Part shown: one piece after another, positions 1 to 9,482 of the stretch
Layout of the letters: each line of letters opens with the position of its first letter
How positions within the stretch are numbered: position 1 is the first letter of the stretch
Assembly (NCBI RefSeq): GCF_000526915.1
Contig: NZ_JAGZ01000005.1
Coordinates: 124,001 to 188,000, forward strand
Origin: Mycobacterium genavense ATCC 51234
GTDB taxonomy: Bacteria; Actinomycetota; Actinomycetes; Mycobacteriales; Mycobacteriaceae
Reading direction: 5' to 3'
DNA: 64,000 nucleotides
Translations under genes and position numbers: made by a program
Notes under the pieces: generated by a model
What the model saw: the letters and a program-made list of their open reading frames with translations, nothing else
What the model was told of the DNA's origin: nothing
Databases searched by the model: none

Positions 1-1
1 G

Positions 2-661
2 CTGGTGATGATCGGTGGCACGGTCGGCGTCGCGGCGTTTTTGACCCTGGCCTCCGGTGGGGTCATCGCCGTCCAGGGCTACTCGTCGCTGGGCAATATC
101 GGTATCGAGGCATTGACCGGCTTCCTGTCGGCGTTCCTGAACGTGCGCGTGGTCGCGCCGGTCATTGCTGGCATCGCGCTGGCGGCGACGATCGGTGCCG
201 GTGCCACCGCGCAATTGGGTGCCATGCGGGTGTCCGAGGAAATCGACGCCGTCGAATGCATGGCCGTGCACTCGGTGTCCTACCTGGTGTCGACGCGGCT
301 GATCGCCGGTCTGGTGGCGATCGTCCCACTGTATTCGCTGTCGGTGCTCGCCGCGTTCTTCGCCGCCCGCTTCACCACGGTCTTCATCAACGGACAGTCG
401 GCCGGTCTCTACGACCACTACTTCAATACGTTCCTGATCCCGTCGGACTTGCTTTGGTCGTTCCTGCAGGCCATCGTGATGTCCATCGCGGTGATGCTGG
501 TGCATACCTATTACGGCTACAACACCAGCGGTGGGCCGGTGGGCGTGGGCATCGCGGTGGGTCAGGCGGTTCGGACCTCGCTGATCGTCGTCGTCGTCAT
601 TACCTTGTTCATCTCGCTGGCCGTTTACGGTGCGTCCGGTAACTTCAACCTCTCGGGGTAA
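2..661 (+). CDS. yrbE4B: YrbE4B, Mce4 ABC-type permease subunit (5' end outside window)
   Basis: The visible 219 residues are the C-terminal part of an MlaE/YrbE-family integral membrane permease. With YrbE4A it is known to form the inner-membrane channel of the Mce4 lipid importer, which takes up cholesterol in M. tuberculosis. The sequence shows several long hydrophobic segments and the family-typical stretch with ATIGAGATAQLGAMRVSEEIDA, where the conserved Glu residues sit in the loop that contacts the ATPase in MlaE proteins. The frame is open to the left edge, so the start is missing. The stop lies 18 bases before mce4A. Its place at the head of mce4A-F settles the paralog assignment. 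Confidence 0.93.
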   Translation: MVMIGGTVGVAAFLTLASGGVIAVQGYSSLGNIGIEALTGFLSAFLNVRVVAPVIAGIALAATIGAGATAQLGAMRVSEEIDAVECMAVHSVSYLVSTRLIAGLVAIVPLYSLSVLAAFFAARFTTVFINGQSAGLYDHYFNTFLIPSDLLWSFLQAIVMSIAVMLVHTYYGYNTSGGPVGVGIAVGQAVRTSLIVVVVITLFISLAVYGASGNFNLSG

Positions 662-679
662 GGGGACCGCTTAATTCAA

Positions 680-1882
680 ATGGCAAGCAACCGATCGCGA
701 CGCACGACTGTCCGGCTGGCAGCAGCGCTGCTGGCCAGTTTGTTGGTCGCGTTCTCGGTGCTGACTTACCTGTCGTACACAGCGGCGTTCGCATCCGTCG
801 ACACGGTCACCGTCGCGGCGCCGCGCGCCGGGCTGGTGATGGACAAGGGCGCCAAGGTCAAGTACCGCGGCATCCAGATCGGCAAGGTCACCGACATCAG
901 TTACCGGGGCGAGCAGGCCCGCCTGACGCTGGCCATCAACAGCGACCAGATGCATTTCATCCCCTCCAACGCGGCGGTGCGTATCGGCGGCAACACGATT
1001 TTCGGCGCAAAGTCCGTGGAATTCGTTCCGCCCCAGGCTCCTTCGCCGACGTCGCTGCGGCCCAATGCGCATGTCGAGGCCTCCGCGGTGCAGCTCGAGG
1101 TCAACACGCTGTTTCAGTCGCTAATGGATCTGTTGCATAAGGTCGACCCGGTCGAGTTGAACGGAACGCTGAGCGCCTTCGCCGAAGGCCTGCGCGGTCA
1201 TGGTGACGACCTGGGTGCGCTGCTGTCGGGCCTGAATACCCTGACGCAACAGACGAATCCGAAGCTGGCGGCGCTGCAGGAGGACTTCCGTAAGACGGCC
1301 GTCGTGACAGGCGTCTACGCCGACGCCGCCGGAGATCTGAACACGATCTTCGACAATCTGCCCACGATCGACAAGACGGTGGTCGACCAGCAGAAAAACC
1401 TCAACGCCACCCTGCTGGCCACAATCGGCCTGTCCAACAACGCTTACGAGACGTTGGCGCCGGCCGAGCAGGACCTGATCGATGCCATCAACCGGCTGCG
1501 GGCCCCACTCAAGGTGGCCTCCGACTACTCGCCCGAATTCGGCTGCCTGTTCGCCGGTATCGACCGCGACATCAAGGAATTTGCCCCACTGCTCGGCGTT
1601 CGCAAGGCTGGCCTGTTCACGTCGTCGAGCTTCGTGCTGGGCGCGCCGTCGTACACCTTCCCGGAGTCGCTGCCGATTGTTAACGCCTCCGGGGGTCCGA
1701 ACTGCCGTGGCTTGCCGGACATCCCGACCAAGCAGACCGGCGGGTCGTTCTACCGGGCACCGTTCCTGGTGACCGATAACGCCAACATCCCCTACGAGCC
1801 GTTCACCGAACTGCAGTTCGATGCGCCCTCGACACTGCAGTTCCTGTTCCACGGCGCCTTTGCGGAACGAGACGACTGCTGA
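680..1882 (+). CDS. mce4A: Mce4A, cholesterol-import MCE protein
   Basis: A 400-residue MCE-family protein with one N-terminal membrane segment (about residues 11-34) followed by the MCE domain (about 40-120), recognisable by MDKGAKVKYRGIQIGKVTDI. The long helical C-terminal region is of the kind that builds the periplasmic substrate tunnel of Mce complexes. The length equals that of the M. tuberculosis protein. ATG 680 is the first start after yrbE4B; the stop codon region overlaps the mce4B start by one base, so translation is probably coupled. The role in sterol uptake is taken from the family, not from this sequence. Confidence 0.95.
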   Translation: MASNRSRRTTVRLAAALLASLLVAFSVLTYLSYTAAFASVDTVTVAAPRAGLVMDKGAKVKYRGIQIGKVTDISYRGEQARLTLAINSDQMHFIPSNAAVRIGGNTIFGAKSVEFVPPQAPSPTSLRPNAHVEASAVQLEVNTLFQSLMDLLHKVDPVELNGTLSAFAEGLRGHGDDLGALLSGLNTLTQQTNPKLAALQEDFRKTAVVTGVYADAAGDLNTIFDNLPTIDKTVVDQQKNLNATLLATIGLSNNAYETLAPAEQDLIDAINRLRAPLKVASDYSPEFGCLFAGIDRDIKEFAPLLGVRKAGLFTSSSFVLGAPSYTFPESLPIVNASGGPNCRGLPDIPTKQTGGSFYRAPFLVTDNANIPYEPFTELQFDAPSTLQFLFHGAFAERDDC

Positions 1883-2934
1883 TGGCAAGCTCGGAAATGC
1901 CATCGCACCGGTCGATGGTGATCAAGGTCAGCATCTTCACGGTGGTGATGTTGATGGTCGCCGCGGGGTTGGTGGTGGTCTTCGGTGACTTCCGTTTCGG
2001 CGACGAAAACACTTACCACGCAACGTTTATCGACGCCTCTAAGTTGAAGGCCGGCCAGAAGGTCCGCATTGCGGGTGTGCCGGTCGGTTCGGTGAACGGC
2101 CTCAAGCTCAACCCGGACAACACCGTCGACGTGGCCTTCGAAATCGACAAGCGTTACACTCTGTACACGTCGACACGCGCGGTGATCCGGTACGAAAACT
2201 TGGTCGGCGACCGGTTCCTCGAGATCACGTCGGGCCCGGGGGAGCTGCGCAAGCTGGCACCGGGCGGAACCATCAACGCCCAACACACCCAGCCCGCACT
2301 GGATCTGGATGCGCTGCTGGGCGGACTGAAGCCGGTGCTCAAAGGCCTGGATGCCGACAAGGTCAACACGATCAGCGGCGCAGTCATCGAGCTGTTGCAG
2401 GGCCAGGGTGGAGCGCTGTCGAATGTGCTGGCCGACACCAGCGCCTTCACCCAGGCGCTGGGCCGGCGCGACCAGCTGATCGGTGACGCAATCACCAACC
2501 TGAATTCGGTGCTGGGCACCATCGACCAACGCAGCGCGCAATTCTCGGCCAGCGTGGACCAGCTGCAGCAATTGATCAGCGGGCTGGCCCAAAACAAGGA
2601 CTCGATCGCGGGAGCCATTCCGCCGTTGGCGTCGACAACGACGGATCTGACTGAGCTGCTGAAGAATTCACGTCGGCCACTGCAAGGCATCCTGGAAAAC
2701 ACCCGACCACTGGCCACCGAAGTCGACAGCCGCAAGGCCGAGGTGAACAACGACATCGAGCAACTGGGCGAGGACTACCTGCGCCTGGCCGCGCTCGGCG
2801 CCTACGGGTCGTTCTTCAACATCTACTTCTGCTCGGTGACGATCAAGATCAACGGGCCGGCCGGCAGCGACATCCTGCTGCCCCTCGGTGGTCAGGTGGA
2901 TCCCAGCCAGGGGAGGTGCGCTTTTGCCAAGTAA
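1882..2934 (+). CDS. mce4B: Mce4B, MCE-family protein
   Basis: A 350-residue MCE protein with an N-terminal membrane anchor (about residues 11-33) and an MCE domain starting near YHATFIDASKLKAGQKVRIAG. The C-terminal half is rich in polar helices. The ATG shares its first base with the mce4A stop, and the 3' end overlaps the start of mce4C by 11 bases. It is expected to form one of the six different MCE chains of the hetero-hexameric Mce4 transporter. Confidence 0.94.
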   Translation: MASSEMPSHRSMVIKVSIFTVVMLMVAAGLVVVFGDFRFGDENTYHATFIDASKLKAGQKVRIAGVPVGSVNGLKLNPDNTVDVAFEIDKRYTLYTSTRAVIRYENLVGDRFLEITSGPGELRKLAPGGTINAQHTQPALDLDALLGGLKPVLKGLDADKVNTISGAVIELLQGQGGALSNVLADTSAFTQALGRRDQLIGDAITNLNSVLGTIDQRSAQFSASVDQLQQLISGLAQNKDSIAGAIPPLASTTTDLTELLKNSRRPLQGILENTRPLATEVDSRKAEVNNDIEQLGEDYLRLAALGAYGSFFNIYFCSVTIKINGPAGSDILLPLGGQVDPSQGRCAFAK

Positions 2935-3988
2935 CCCAAAGCGCGAACGCGATCCGCTACGCACCGGAATTTTCGGCGTGGTGCTGGTCGTCTGCGTGGT
3001 GTTGCTCGCATTCGGCTACGCCAACTTGCCGTTCTACCCACCGGGCCGGGTGTACGAGGCCTACTTCAGCGACGCCGGCGGAATCTCGCCCGGCAATTCG
3101 GTCTACGTGTCGGGCTTCAAGGTCGGCAAGGTGCAGGCCGTCGGTCTGGCCGGAGACAGCGCAAAGGTGACGTTCGCGGTGGATCGGCACGTCGCGGTCG
3201 GTGACCAGTCGCTGGCCGCGATCCGCACCGACACCATCCTCGGCGAGCGCTCGATCGCGGTGACTCCCGCGGGTCACGGCAAGGCCACCACCATTCCGCT
3301 GAGCCGCACGACCACGCCCTACACCCTGGCCGGCGCGCTCGAGGACCTGGGGCAGAACGCCAACAACCTGGACAAGCCGCAGTTCGAGCAGGCGTTGAAC
3401 GTTCTCATCGACACGCTGCGCGGCGCCACCCCGGAACTGCGCGGCGCGCTGGATGGGGTGACGTCGCTGTCCCGCACGCTGAATCGCCGCGACGAAGCGT
3501 TGCAAAGCCTGCTGGCCCATGCGAAGTCGGTGACCGCCGTGTTGTCGCAACGCGCCGACCAGGTCAACAAGTTGGTCGACGACGGCAACGAGTTGTTCGC
3601 CGCGCTCGACGAGCGCCGCGCCGCGTTGGGGCAATTGATCGCGGGCATCAGCGGTTTGTCGGCACAGCTTTCCGGATTCGTCGCCGACAACCGCAAGCAA
3701 TTCGGGCCCGCCTTGAGCAAGCTCAACGATGTACTGAGCAACCTCAACGAGCGTCGCGACTACATCACCGAGGCCCTCAAACGGTTGCCCACCTATGCGA
3801 CGGAGCTCGGTGAGGTCGTCGGTTCCGGGCCGGGATTCAACGTCAACGTGTACGGCGTCATCCCGGCGCCGCTGCTGGCGGCGACGTTCGACTTCTTCTA
3901 CCAGCCGGGCAAGCTGCCGGCCAGCCTCTCCGACTACCTGCGCGGGTTGATCCAGGAACGCTGGATCATCCGGCCGAAGTCGCCATGA
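2924..3988 (+). CDS. mce4C: Mce4C, MCE-family protein (TTG start)
   Basis: A 354-residue MCE protein: membrane segment about residues 12-34, MCE domain from YEAYFSDAGGISPGNSVYVS, then a long helical region. I prefer the TTG at 2924 because a strong ribosome binding site, ggggagg, ends 8 bases upstream. The resulting start (LPSNPKRE) gives a length close to the usual 357. An upstream GTG at 2888 lies deep inside mce4B and lacks such a site. The gene overlaps mce4B by 11 bases and mce4D by 4. Confidence 0.92.
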   Translation: MPSNPKRERDPLRTGIFGVVLVVCVVLLAFGYANLPFYPPGRVYEAYFSDAGGISPGNSVYVSGFKVGKVQAVGLAGDSAKVTFAVDRHVAVGDQSLAAIRTDTILGERSIAVTPAGHGKATTIPLSRTTTPYTLAGALEDLGQNANNLDKPQFEQALNVLIDTLRGATPELRGALDGVTSLSRTLNRRDEALQSLLAHAKSVTAVLSQRADQVNKLVDDGNELFAALDERRAALGQLIAGISGLSAQLSGFVADNRKQFGPALSKLNDVLSNLNERRDYITEALKRLPTYATELGEVVGSGPGFNVNVYGVIPAPLLAATFDFFYQPGKLPASLSDYLRGLIQERWIIRPKSP

Positions 3989-5418
3989 TCCAGCGAATCG
4001 CCGGCAGCCGCGGGCTGCGCTACACCACCATCATCGCGTTGGTCGCGGTGCTGGTGGGCGGCGTGTACGTGCTTTCCTCGAAAGCAAATAACCGCACCAT
4101 CGTCGGCTACTTCACGTCCGCGGTCGGGCTGTATCCCTGCGACCAGGTCCGGGTTCTGGGCGTCCCGATCGGCAAGATCGACTCGATCGAACCGCGTCCG
4201 TCCGACGTGAAAATCACGATGACGGTGCCCAAGGACGTGAAGATCCCCAAGGACGCCAGGGCGGTCGTCATGGCCCCGAACCTGGTGGCGGCGAGGTTCA
4301 TTCAGCTCGCCCCGGCCTACACCGGCGGGGCGGTGCTGCCCGACGGCGGCAGCATCGACCTGAACCGCACCGCGGTCCCGGTGGAATGGGACGAGGTCAA
4401 GGAAGCGCTGACCCAACTGGCCGTGTCGCTGGGTCCGACGACCGGATCGATGCAGGGACCGTTGGGCGCGGCGATCAACCAGGCCGCGGACACGCTGGAC
4501 GGCAAGGGTCAATCGTTCCACAGCGCGTTGCGAGAACTTTCGCAGGTCGCTGGGCGACTGGGGGATTCGCGCAGCGACATCTTCGGCACGGTCAAAAACC
4601 TGCAGGTTCTGGTCAACGCCTTGTCCGCGAGCAACGACCAAATCGTGCAGTTCGCCGGAAGCGTCGCCTCGGTGTCGCAGGTCCTCGCGGACAGCTCGCG
4701 GCATCTGGACAACACCCTGGGCACGCTCAATCAGGCACTGTCCGACATCCGCGGCTTCCTACACGAGAACAACTCGACCCTGATCGATACGGTCAACCAG
4801 CTCAACGACTTCAGCAAGACGTTGAGCGACCAAAGCGACAACATCGAGCAGGTGCTGCACGTCGCGGGCCCCGGTATCGCCAACTTCTACAACATCTACG
4901 ACCCGGCGCAGGGCACCCTGAACGGCCTGTTGTCCATCCCGGAGTTCGCCAACCCGGTGCAATTCATCTGCGGTGGTTCCTTTGAAACCGCCGGCGGGCC
5001 GCGGGCACCCGACTACTACCGGCGCGCCGAGCTGTGTCGCGAGCGACTGGGGCCGGTGCTGCGCCGGCTGGCGGTGAACTATCCGCCGGTCATGTTCCAC
5101 CCGCTGAACACGATCACGGCGTACAAGGGCCAGATCATCTACGACACCCCGGAGACCAAAGCCAAGGCGCAGACGCCGATTCCGGAGCTGACCTGGATAC
5201 CGGCAAAGGGCGTCCCACCGCCCGCCGTTCAGAACCCGGCCGACCTGCAGGCGCTGCTGGTGCCGCCGGCTCCGCAGACCGGCACGCCGCCGGAGGCACC
5301 GACTGTCGCGCCGGCACCCGCTCCGGGTCCGGCTCCCGGCTCCGCGTTCGGCCCCCTTCCGGGTCCTGCGCCAGGACCCGCCGCTGGGCTGCAAAACGGT
5401 CAGGGGTCCGGTGGATGA
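3985..5418 (+). CDS. mce4D: Mce4D, MCE-family protein with Pro/Ala-rich tail
   Basis: A 477-residue MCE protein: N-terminal membrane segment (about 11-31), MCE domain beginning at VGYFTSAVGLYPCDQVRVLG, and a long helical stretch. The last 60 or so residues are a low-complexity Pro/Ala/Gly tail with repeated APAPGP-like units, which makes the protein slightly longer than the 451-residue M. tuberculosis homolog. ATG 3985 overlaps the mce4C stop in an ATGA arrangement, and the end overlaps mce4E by 4 bases. Confidence 0.93.
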   Translation: MIQRIAGSRGLRYTTIIALVAVLVGGVYVLSSKANNRTIVGYFTSAVGLYPCDQVRVLGVPIGKIDSIEPRPSDVKITMTVPKDVKIPKDARAVVMAPNLVAARFIQLAPAYTGGAVLPDGGSIDLNRTAVPVEWDEVKEALTQLAVSLGPTTGSMQGPLGAAINQAADTLDGKGQSFHSALRELSQVAGRLGDSRSDIFGTVKNLQVLVNALSASNDQIVQFAGSVASVSQVLADSSRHLDNTLGTLNQALSDIRGFLHENNSTLIDTVNQLNDFSKTLSDQSDNIEQVLHVAGPGIANFYNIYDPAQGTLNGLLSIPEFANPVQFICGGSFETAGGPRAPDYYRRAELCRERLGPVLRRLAVNYPPVMFHPLNTITAYKGQIIYDTPETKAKAQTPIPELTWIPAKGVPPPAVQNPADLQALLVPPAPQTGTPPEAPTVAPAPAPGPAPGSAFGPLPGPAPGPAAGLQNGQGSGG

Positions 5419-6569
5419 GGCGAATCTGGTTGCGCGGCGGCGCATTAGCGGCGGGCAGCGCGTTGCTTGCCGGCTGCCAATTCGGCGGCCTGAACTCGTT
5501 GTCGATGCCCGGCACCGCCGGTCATGGCAGCGGTGCCTTCTCGGTCACCGTCGAAATGCCCGACGTGGCGACGTTGCCACAAAACTCACCGGTCATGGTC
5601 GACGATGTCACGGTCGGCAGCGTCGCCGGTATCGCTGCCGAACAGCGTGCCGACGGATCGTTTTATGCCGCAGTGAAATTAGCCCTGGACAAAAACGTCG
5701 TGTTGCCCGCCAACGCGACTGCGACGGTCGCCCAGACCTCCTTGCTGGGTTCGCTGCACATCGATCTGGCCGCGCCGAAGGGCAAGCCGGCGACCGGCAG
5801 GCTGACCAACGGTTCCAAGATCTCGGAGGCCAACAACGGCCGCTTCCCCACCACCGAAGAGGTGTTCTCGGCCCTGGGCGTGGTGGTCAACAAGGGCAAT
5901 CTCGGTGCGCTGGAAGAGATCACCGACGAGACTTTCCAGGCGGTGGCGGGCCGGCAGGGCCAGTTCTCCGGCTTGATCCCCAGGCTGGCGGAACTGACGG
6001 CGGGGCTCGACCGGCAGGTCGGCGACATCATCGACGCGGTCGACGGTTTGAACCGATTTTCCGCGATCCTGGCGCGCGACAAGGACAACCTCGGCCGGGC
6101 GTTGCAAACCCTGCCCGAGGCGCTGAAGGTGCTCAACAAGAACCGCCAGCACATTGTCGAGGCGTTCGGCGCGCTGAAGAAACTGGCGACGGTCACATCG
6201 CATGTGCTGTCCAAGACGAAGGTGGACTTCGCCGAGGACCTCAAGGAGCTGTATTCGGTCGTCAAGGCGCTCAACGACAACCGGAAGAATTTCGTCACGT
6301 CGATGCAGTTGTTGCTGACGTTCCCGTTCCCGAACTTCGGTATCAAGCAGGCGGTGCGCGGCGACTACCTCAACGTGTTCACGACCTTCGACCTGACCCT
6401 GCGCCGGCTCGGTGAAACGTTCTTCACGACGTCCTATGCTCTCGACCCGAACATGATGCACATGTCGGAGGTTCTCAACCCGCCCGACTTCTTGACCGGC
6501 GAATTGGCCAACCTGTCCGGTCAGGCGGCCGACCCGTTCAAGATTCCGCCCGGCACGGCAGCACAGTAG
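5415..6569 (+). CDS. mce4E: Mce4E / LprN, MCE-family lipoprotein
   Basis: A 384-residue MCE protein that starts with a lipoprotein signal: positively charged MRRIW, hydrophobic core, then the lipobox LLAGC near residues 17-21, so the mature N-terminus is a lipid-modified Cys. The MCE domain follows (FSVTVEMPDVATLPQNSPVM). In every mce operon the E gene encodes the lipoprotein, and the length equals that of LprN. ATG 5415 is chosen over upstream starts because it alone places the signal peptide at the N-terminus; it overlaps the mce4D stop by 4 bases. Confidence 0.95.
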   Translation: MRRIWLRGGALAAGSALLAGCQFGGLNSLSMPGTAGHGSGAFSVTVEMPDVATLPQNSPVMVDDVTVGSVAGIAAEQRADGSFYAAVKLALDKNVVLPANATATVAQTSLLGSLHIDLAAPKGKPATGRLTNGSKISEANNGRFPTTEEVFSALGVVVNKGNLGALEEITDETFQAVAGRQGQFSGLIPRLAELTAGLDRQVGDIIDAVDGLNRFSAILARDKDNLGRALQTLPEALKVLNKNRQHIVEAFGALKKLATVTSHVLSKTKVDFAEDLKELYSVVKALNDNRKNFVTSMQLLLTFPFPNFGIKQAVRGDYLNVFTTFDLTLRRLGETFFTTSYALDPNMMHMSEVLNPPDFLTGELANLSGQAADPFKIPPGTAAQ

Positions 6570-6579
6570 GGGCGGGGAA

Positions 6580-8268
6580 GTGATAGACAAGCTCACCAGG
6601 ATTCAGCTCTGGATTTTCGCGGTCATCACCGCGATCACGCTGACCATCATGGCGATTTTCTACCTGCGGCTGCCGGCGACTTTCGGCATCGGAACGTACC
6701 TGGCCAGTGCCGACTTCGTCGCGGGTGGCGGCCTGTACAAGAATGCCAACGTCACCTACCGCGGCGTCGAGGTCGGCCGGGTGGCGTCGGTGGAGCTGAA
6801 CCCCGATGGCGTCACCGCTGAAATGCGGCTGAACAGCGGCACTCCCATTCCGTCCAACGTCACCGCCACCGTCAAGAGCGTGTCGGCCGTCGGTGAGCAA
6901 TACGTCGACCTGGTGCCGCCTAAGGATCCGGCAACCACGAAGTTGCACAACGGGTCTCGGATCGATCGGTCGCACACCCGGATCGGCCAAGACGTCTCCG
7001 ATCTGTTGAAGCGGGCGGAGACATTGGTCAACAGTCTCGGTGACACCAAGCTGCGCGAGCTGCTGCACGAGACGTTCCAGGCGGCCAACGGGTCGGGCCC
7101 GGAGCTGGCCCGACTGCTCGAATCGGCCCGGTTGCTGGTTGACGAGGCCAACGCCGACTACCCGCAAGTCTCGCAGTTGATCGATCAGGCGGGCCTATTC
7201 CTGCAATCGCAGATCCGCGCCGGCGCCGACATCAAGTCGCTCTCCGATGGCCTGGCTCGGTTCACCTCCGAGGTGCAACACGCCCACCCCCAGCTTCGCT
7301 CGACGCTGGCCACCGCACCAGACGCGATCGACGAGGCCAACACCGCGTTCTCCGGTATCCGACCCAGTTTCTCGGCGCTGGCCGCCAGCCTCGCCAACCT
7401 GGGCCGGGTCGGCGTCATCTACCACAAATCGATCGAGCAGCTCTTGGTCGTTCTGCCCGCGCTGTTCGCCGCGATCACCACCGCCGCAGGGGGTATGCCC
7501 CAGGACGAAGGCGTGAAGCTGGACTTCAAGCTCGACCTCAACGACCCACCGCCGTGCGCCGTCGGCTTCTTGCCGCCGCCGCTGATGCGAACTCCGGCCG
7601 ACGAGACGGTGCGCGAGCTCCCGCGAGACATGTACTGCAAGGTCGCCCAAAACGATCCCAGTACCGTACGCGGGGCGCGCAACTATCCCTGCCAAGAATT
7701 CCCCGGCAAACGGGCACCGACGATTCAGCTGTGCCGCGACCCGAAGGGCTATGTGCCGGTGGGACGCAACCCGTGGCGCGGTCCGCCGGTCCCGTACCAC
7801 ACGCCAGAGACGAATGGGCTGAACACGTTGCCGCCCAACAAGTTTCCCTACATCCCGCCGGAAGCGGAACCCGATCCGGGTATTCCGATCGTCGGGCCGC
7901 CCCCTCCCGGCGTGGTGCCGGGCCCGGGGCCGCTGCCCAACCACCAGCCCGCCTACGACCCCCCGCCGCCCAACGACAGCGGGCCGCCGCCGGGCAACCC
8001 GTCGTGGATGCCGCCGGGCGTCCCCCCGGTCCCGCCGATACTGCCGTATCCGAAGTGGCTGCCTCCGCCGTCGCCCCCACAAGCCATGGCGCCGCCGGTT
8101 GCTCCGAGCTTGTCGACGCAGGCCAGCGGCCCCGCGTACACCACCTATGACGAGACCACCGGCGCGTTCAGGGACCCGGCAGGAGGCACTGGTATCTTCG
8201 CGGCCGGCACGAACACGTCCAGCGCCGAGAATTGGGTGGACCTGATGCTTGATCCAAGGCCGATGTAA
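6580..8268 (+). CDS. mce4F: Mce4F, MCE-family protein with Pro-rich C-terminus
   Basis: A 562-residue MCE protein, close to the 564 of the M. tuberculosis homolog. It has a membrane segment at about residues 9-30, an MCE domain from YLASADFVAGGGLYKNANVT, a long helical region to about residue 320, and then about 200 residues very rich in Pro and Gly. GTG 6580 is preceded by ggcgggga with suitable spacing. It is the last of the six MCE chains; the stop codon directly abuts the next gene's GTG. Confidence 0.94.
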   Translation: MIDKLTRIQLWIFAVITAITLTIMAIFYLRLPATFGIGTYLASADFVAGGGLYKNANVTYRGVEVGRVASVELNPDGVTAEMRLNSGTPIPSNVTATVKSVSAVGEQYVDLVPPKDPATTKLHNGSRIDRSHTRIGQDVSDLLKRAETLVNSLGDTKLRELLHETFQAANGSGPELARLLESARLLVDEANADYPQVSQLIDQAGLFLQSQIRAGADIKSLSDGLARFTSEVQHAHPQLRSTLATAPDAIDEANTAFSGIRPSFSALAASLANLGRVGVIYHKSIEQLLVVLPALFAAITTAAGGMPQDEGVKLDFKLDLNDPPPCAVGFLPPPLMRTPADETVRELPRDMYCKVAQNDPSTVRGARNYPCQEFPGKRAPTIQLCRDPKGYVPVGRNPWRGPPVPYHTPETNGLNTLPPNKFPYIPPEAEPDPGIPIVGPPPPGVVPGPGPLPNHQPAYDPPPPNDSGPPPGNPSWMPPGVPPVPPILPYPKWLPPPSPPQAMAPPVAPSLSTQASGPAYTTYDETTGAFRDPAGGTGIFAAGTNTSSAENWVDLMLDPRPM

Positions 8269-8979
8269 GTGGCCTCCGCAATCGATGGGCAATCAACCAC
8301 GCCCCAGCGTGCACGTCGCCGCGCAACGCGCGCGGCGGGCCCCGCCAACAGTGAGTCGAGCACCACGAGCGAGGTTGCGCTCGAGGCCCCGGCCGCCCCG
8401 AAAAAGCAACCGGTCAAACGTGTCCAGGCCTTCAAGACGATCAAGCCGCCACCCCGGCGCCGGCCGAATGGCCGCATGGTCGGCTGGATTTCGTTCGCCG
8501 CCGCGCTGTTGGCGATCGGCGCGCTGGCCGGCAGCCTGACCGCCTTGCTCGTCTCCCAACGGCACGCCGAAGCGACGCGGGCCCGCGACCAACGCTTCGT
8601 CGACACCGCCACCCAGACTGTCGTCAACATGTTCAGCTATAAGCAGGACAACATCGACGACAGCGTGAACCGGTTCTACAACGGCACCAGTGGACCGCTG
8701 CGCGGCATGCTCGGCGCCAACAACAACATCGAGAACCTCAAGGCCCTGTTCCGCTCCACCAACGCGACATCCGAGGCGGTGATCAACGGCGCGGCTCTGG
8801 AAGGCATTGACACGGTTACCGATAACGCTTCGGTGCTGGTGTCGGTCCGCGTCACGGTGGCCGACATCGATGGCGTGCACAAACCATCCATGCCGTACCG
8901 GTTGCGGGTCATCGTGCACGAGGATGAGCAGGGGCACATGACGGGTTACGACCTGAAATACCCCGACGGGGGCAACTGA
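8269..8979 (+). CDS. Mce4-associated membrane protein (Rv3493c-like)
   Basis: A 236-residue Mce-associated (Mam/Mas) protein. It has a basic, Ala/Pro-rich cytoplasmic N-terminus of about 75 residues, one membrane segment (about 76-98) and an extracytoplasmic domain with the family feature of a small beta-barrel fold preceded by a helix. In other mycobacteria these proteins stabilise Mce complexes. GTG 8269 follows the mce4F stop without a gap, and the 3' end overlaps the next gene by one base, so it belongs to the same operon. Confidence 0.88.
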   Translation: MASAIDGQSTTPQRARRRATRAAGPANSESSTTSEVALEAPAAPKKQPVKRVQAFKTIKPPPRRRPNGRMVGWISFAAALLAIGALAGSLTALLVSQRHAEATRARDQRFVDTATQTVVNMFSYKQDNIDDSVNRFYNGTSGPLRGMLGANNNIENLKALFRSTNATSEAVINGAALEGIDTVTDNASVLVSVRVTVADIDGVHKPSMPYRLRVIVHEDEQGHMTGYDLKYPDGGN

Positions 8980-9479
8980 TGCGACGGACCCGGTCTGTGA
9001 GGTGGCTGATCGTGGCCGCGGGATATCTCGCGGTCGTAAGCGTTGTCGGGTTGTCCGCGGCGGCCGGCTGGTTCTACTGGGAGCGGGTGGAGATCCGCGG
9101 CGAGCAGACGGCGCGGGCGGTGTTGCCCCAGCTGGCTGCTAAGGAGGTGCCCACGGTGTTCGCCTACGACTACCAGACCGTCGAACGCAGCCTCGCCGAC
9201 GCGTATTCGATGCTGACGCCGGACTATCGCCAGGAATTTCAGAAGAGCGCCAATGCGCAGATCATTCCCGAGGCGAAGAAGCGCGAGGTGGTCGTTCAGG
9301 CCAACGTCGTCGGCGTCGGCGTGATGTCGGCCCAACGCGATTCGGCATCGGTGATGGTGTACATGAACCGCACGGTTACCGACAAGTCGCGGCAGCCGCT
9401 TTACGACGGCAGCCGGTTGCGGGTGGACTACAAGAAGATCGGCAACAAATGGCTGATCAACTACATCACGCCGATCTAG
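8979..9479 (+). CDS. Mce4-associated membrane protein (Rv3492c-like)
   Basis: A 166-residue Mam/Mas-family protein with one N-terminal membrane segment (about residues 11-33) and an extracytoplasmic domain (34-166). It closes the mce4 operon. ATG 8979 shares a base with the preceding stop. The protein ends two codons before the convergent secreted-protein gene on the other strand. The function is inferred from the family: assembly or stability of the Mce4 transporter. Confidence 0.88.
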   Translation: MRRTRSVRWLIVAAGYLAVVSVVGLSAAAGWFYWERVEIRGEQTARAVLPQLAAKEVPTVFAYDYQTVERSLADAYSMLTPDYRQEFQKSANAQIIPEAKKREVVVQANVVGVGVMSAQRDSASVMVYMNRTVTDKSRQPLYDGSRLRVDYKKIGNKWLINYITPI

Positions 9480-9482
9480 CTG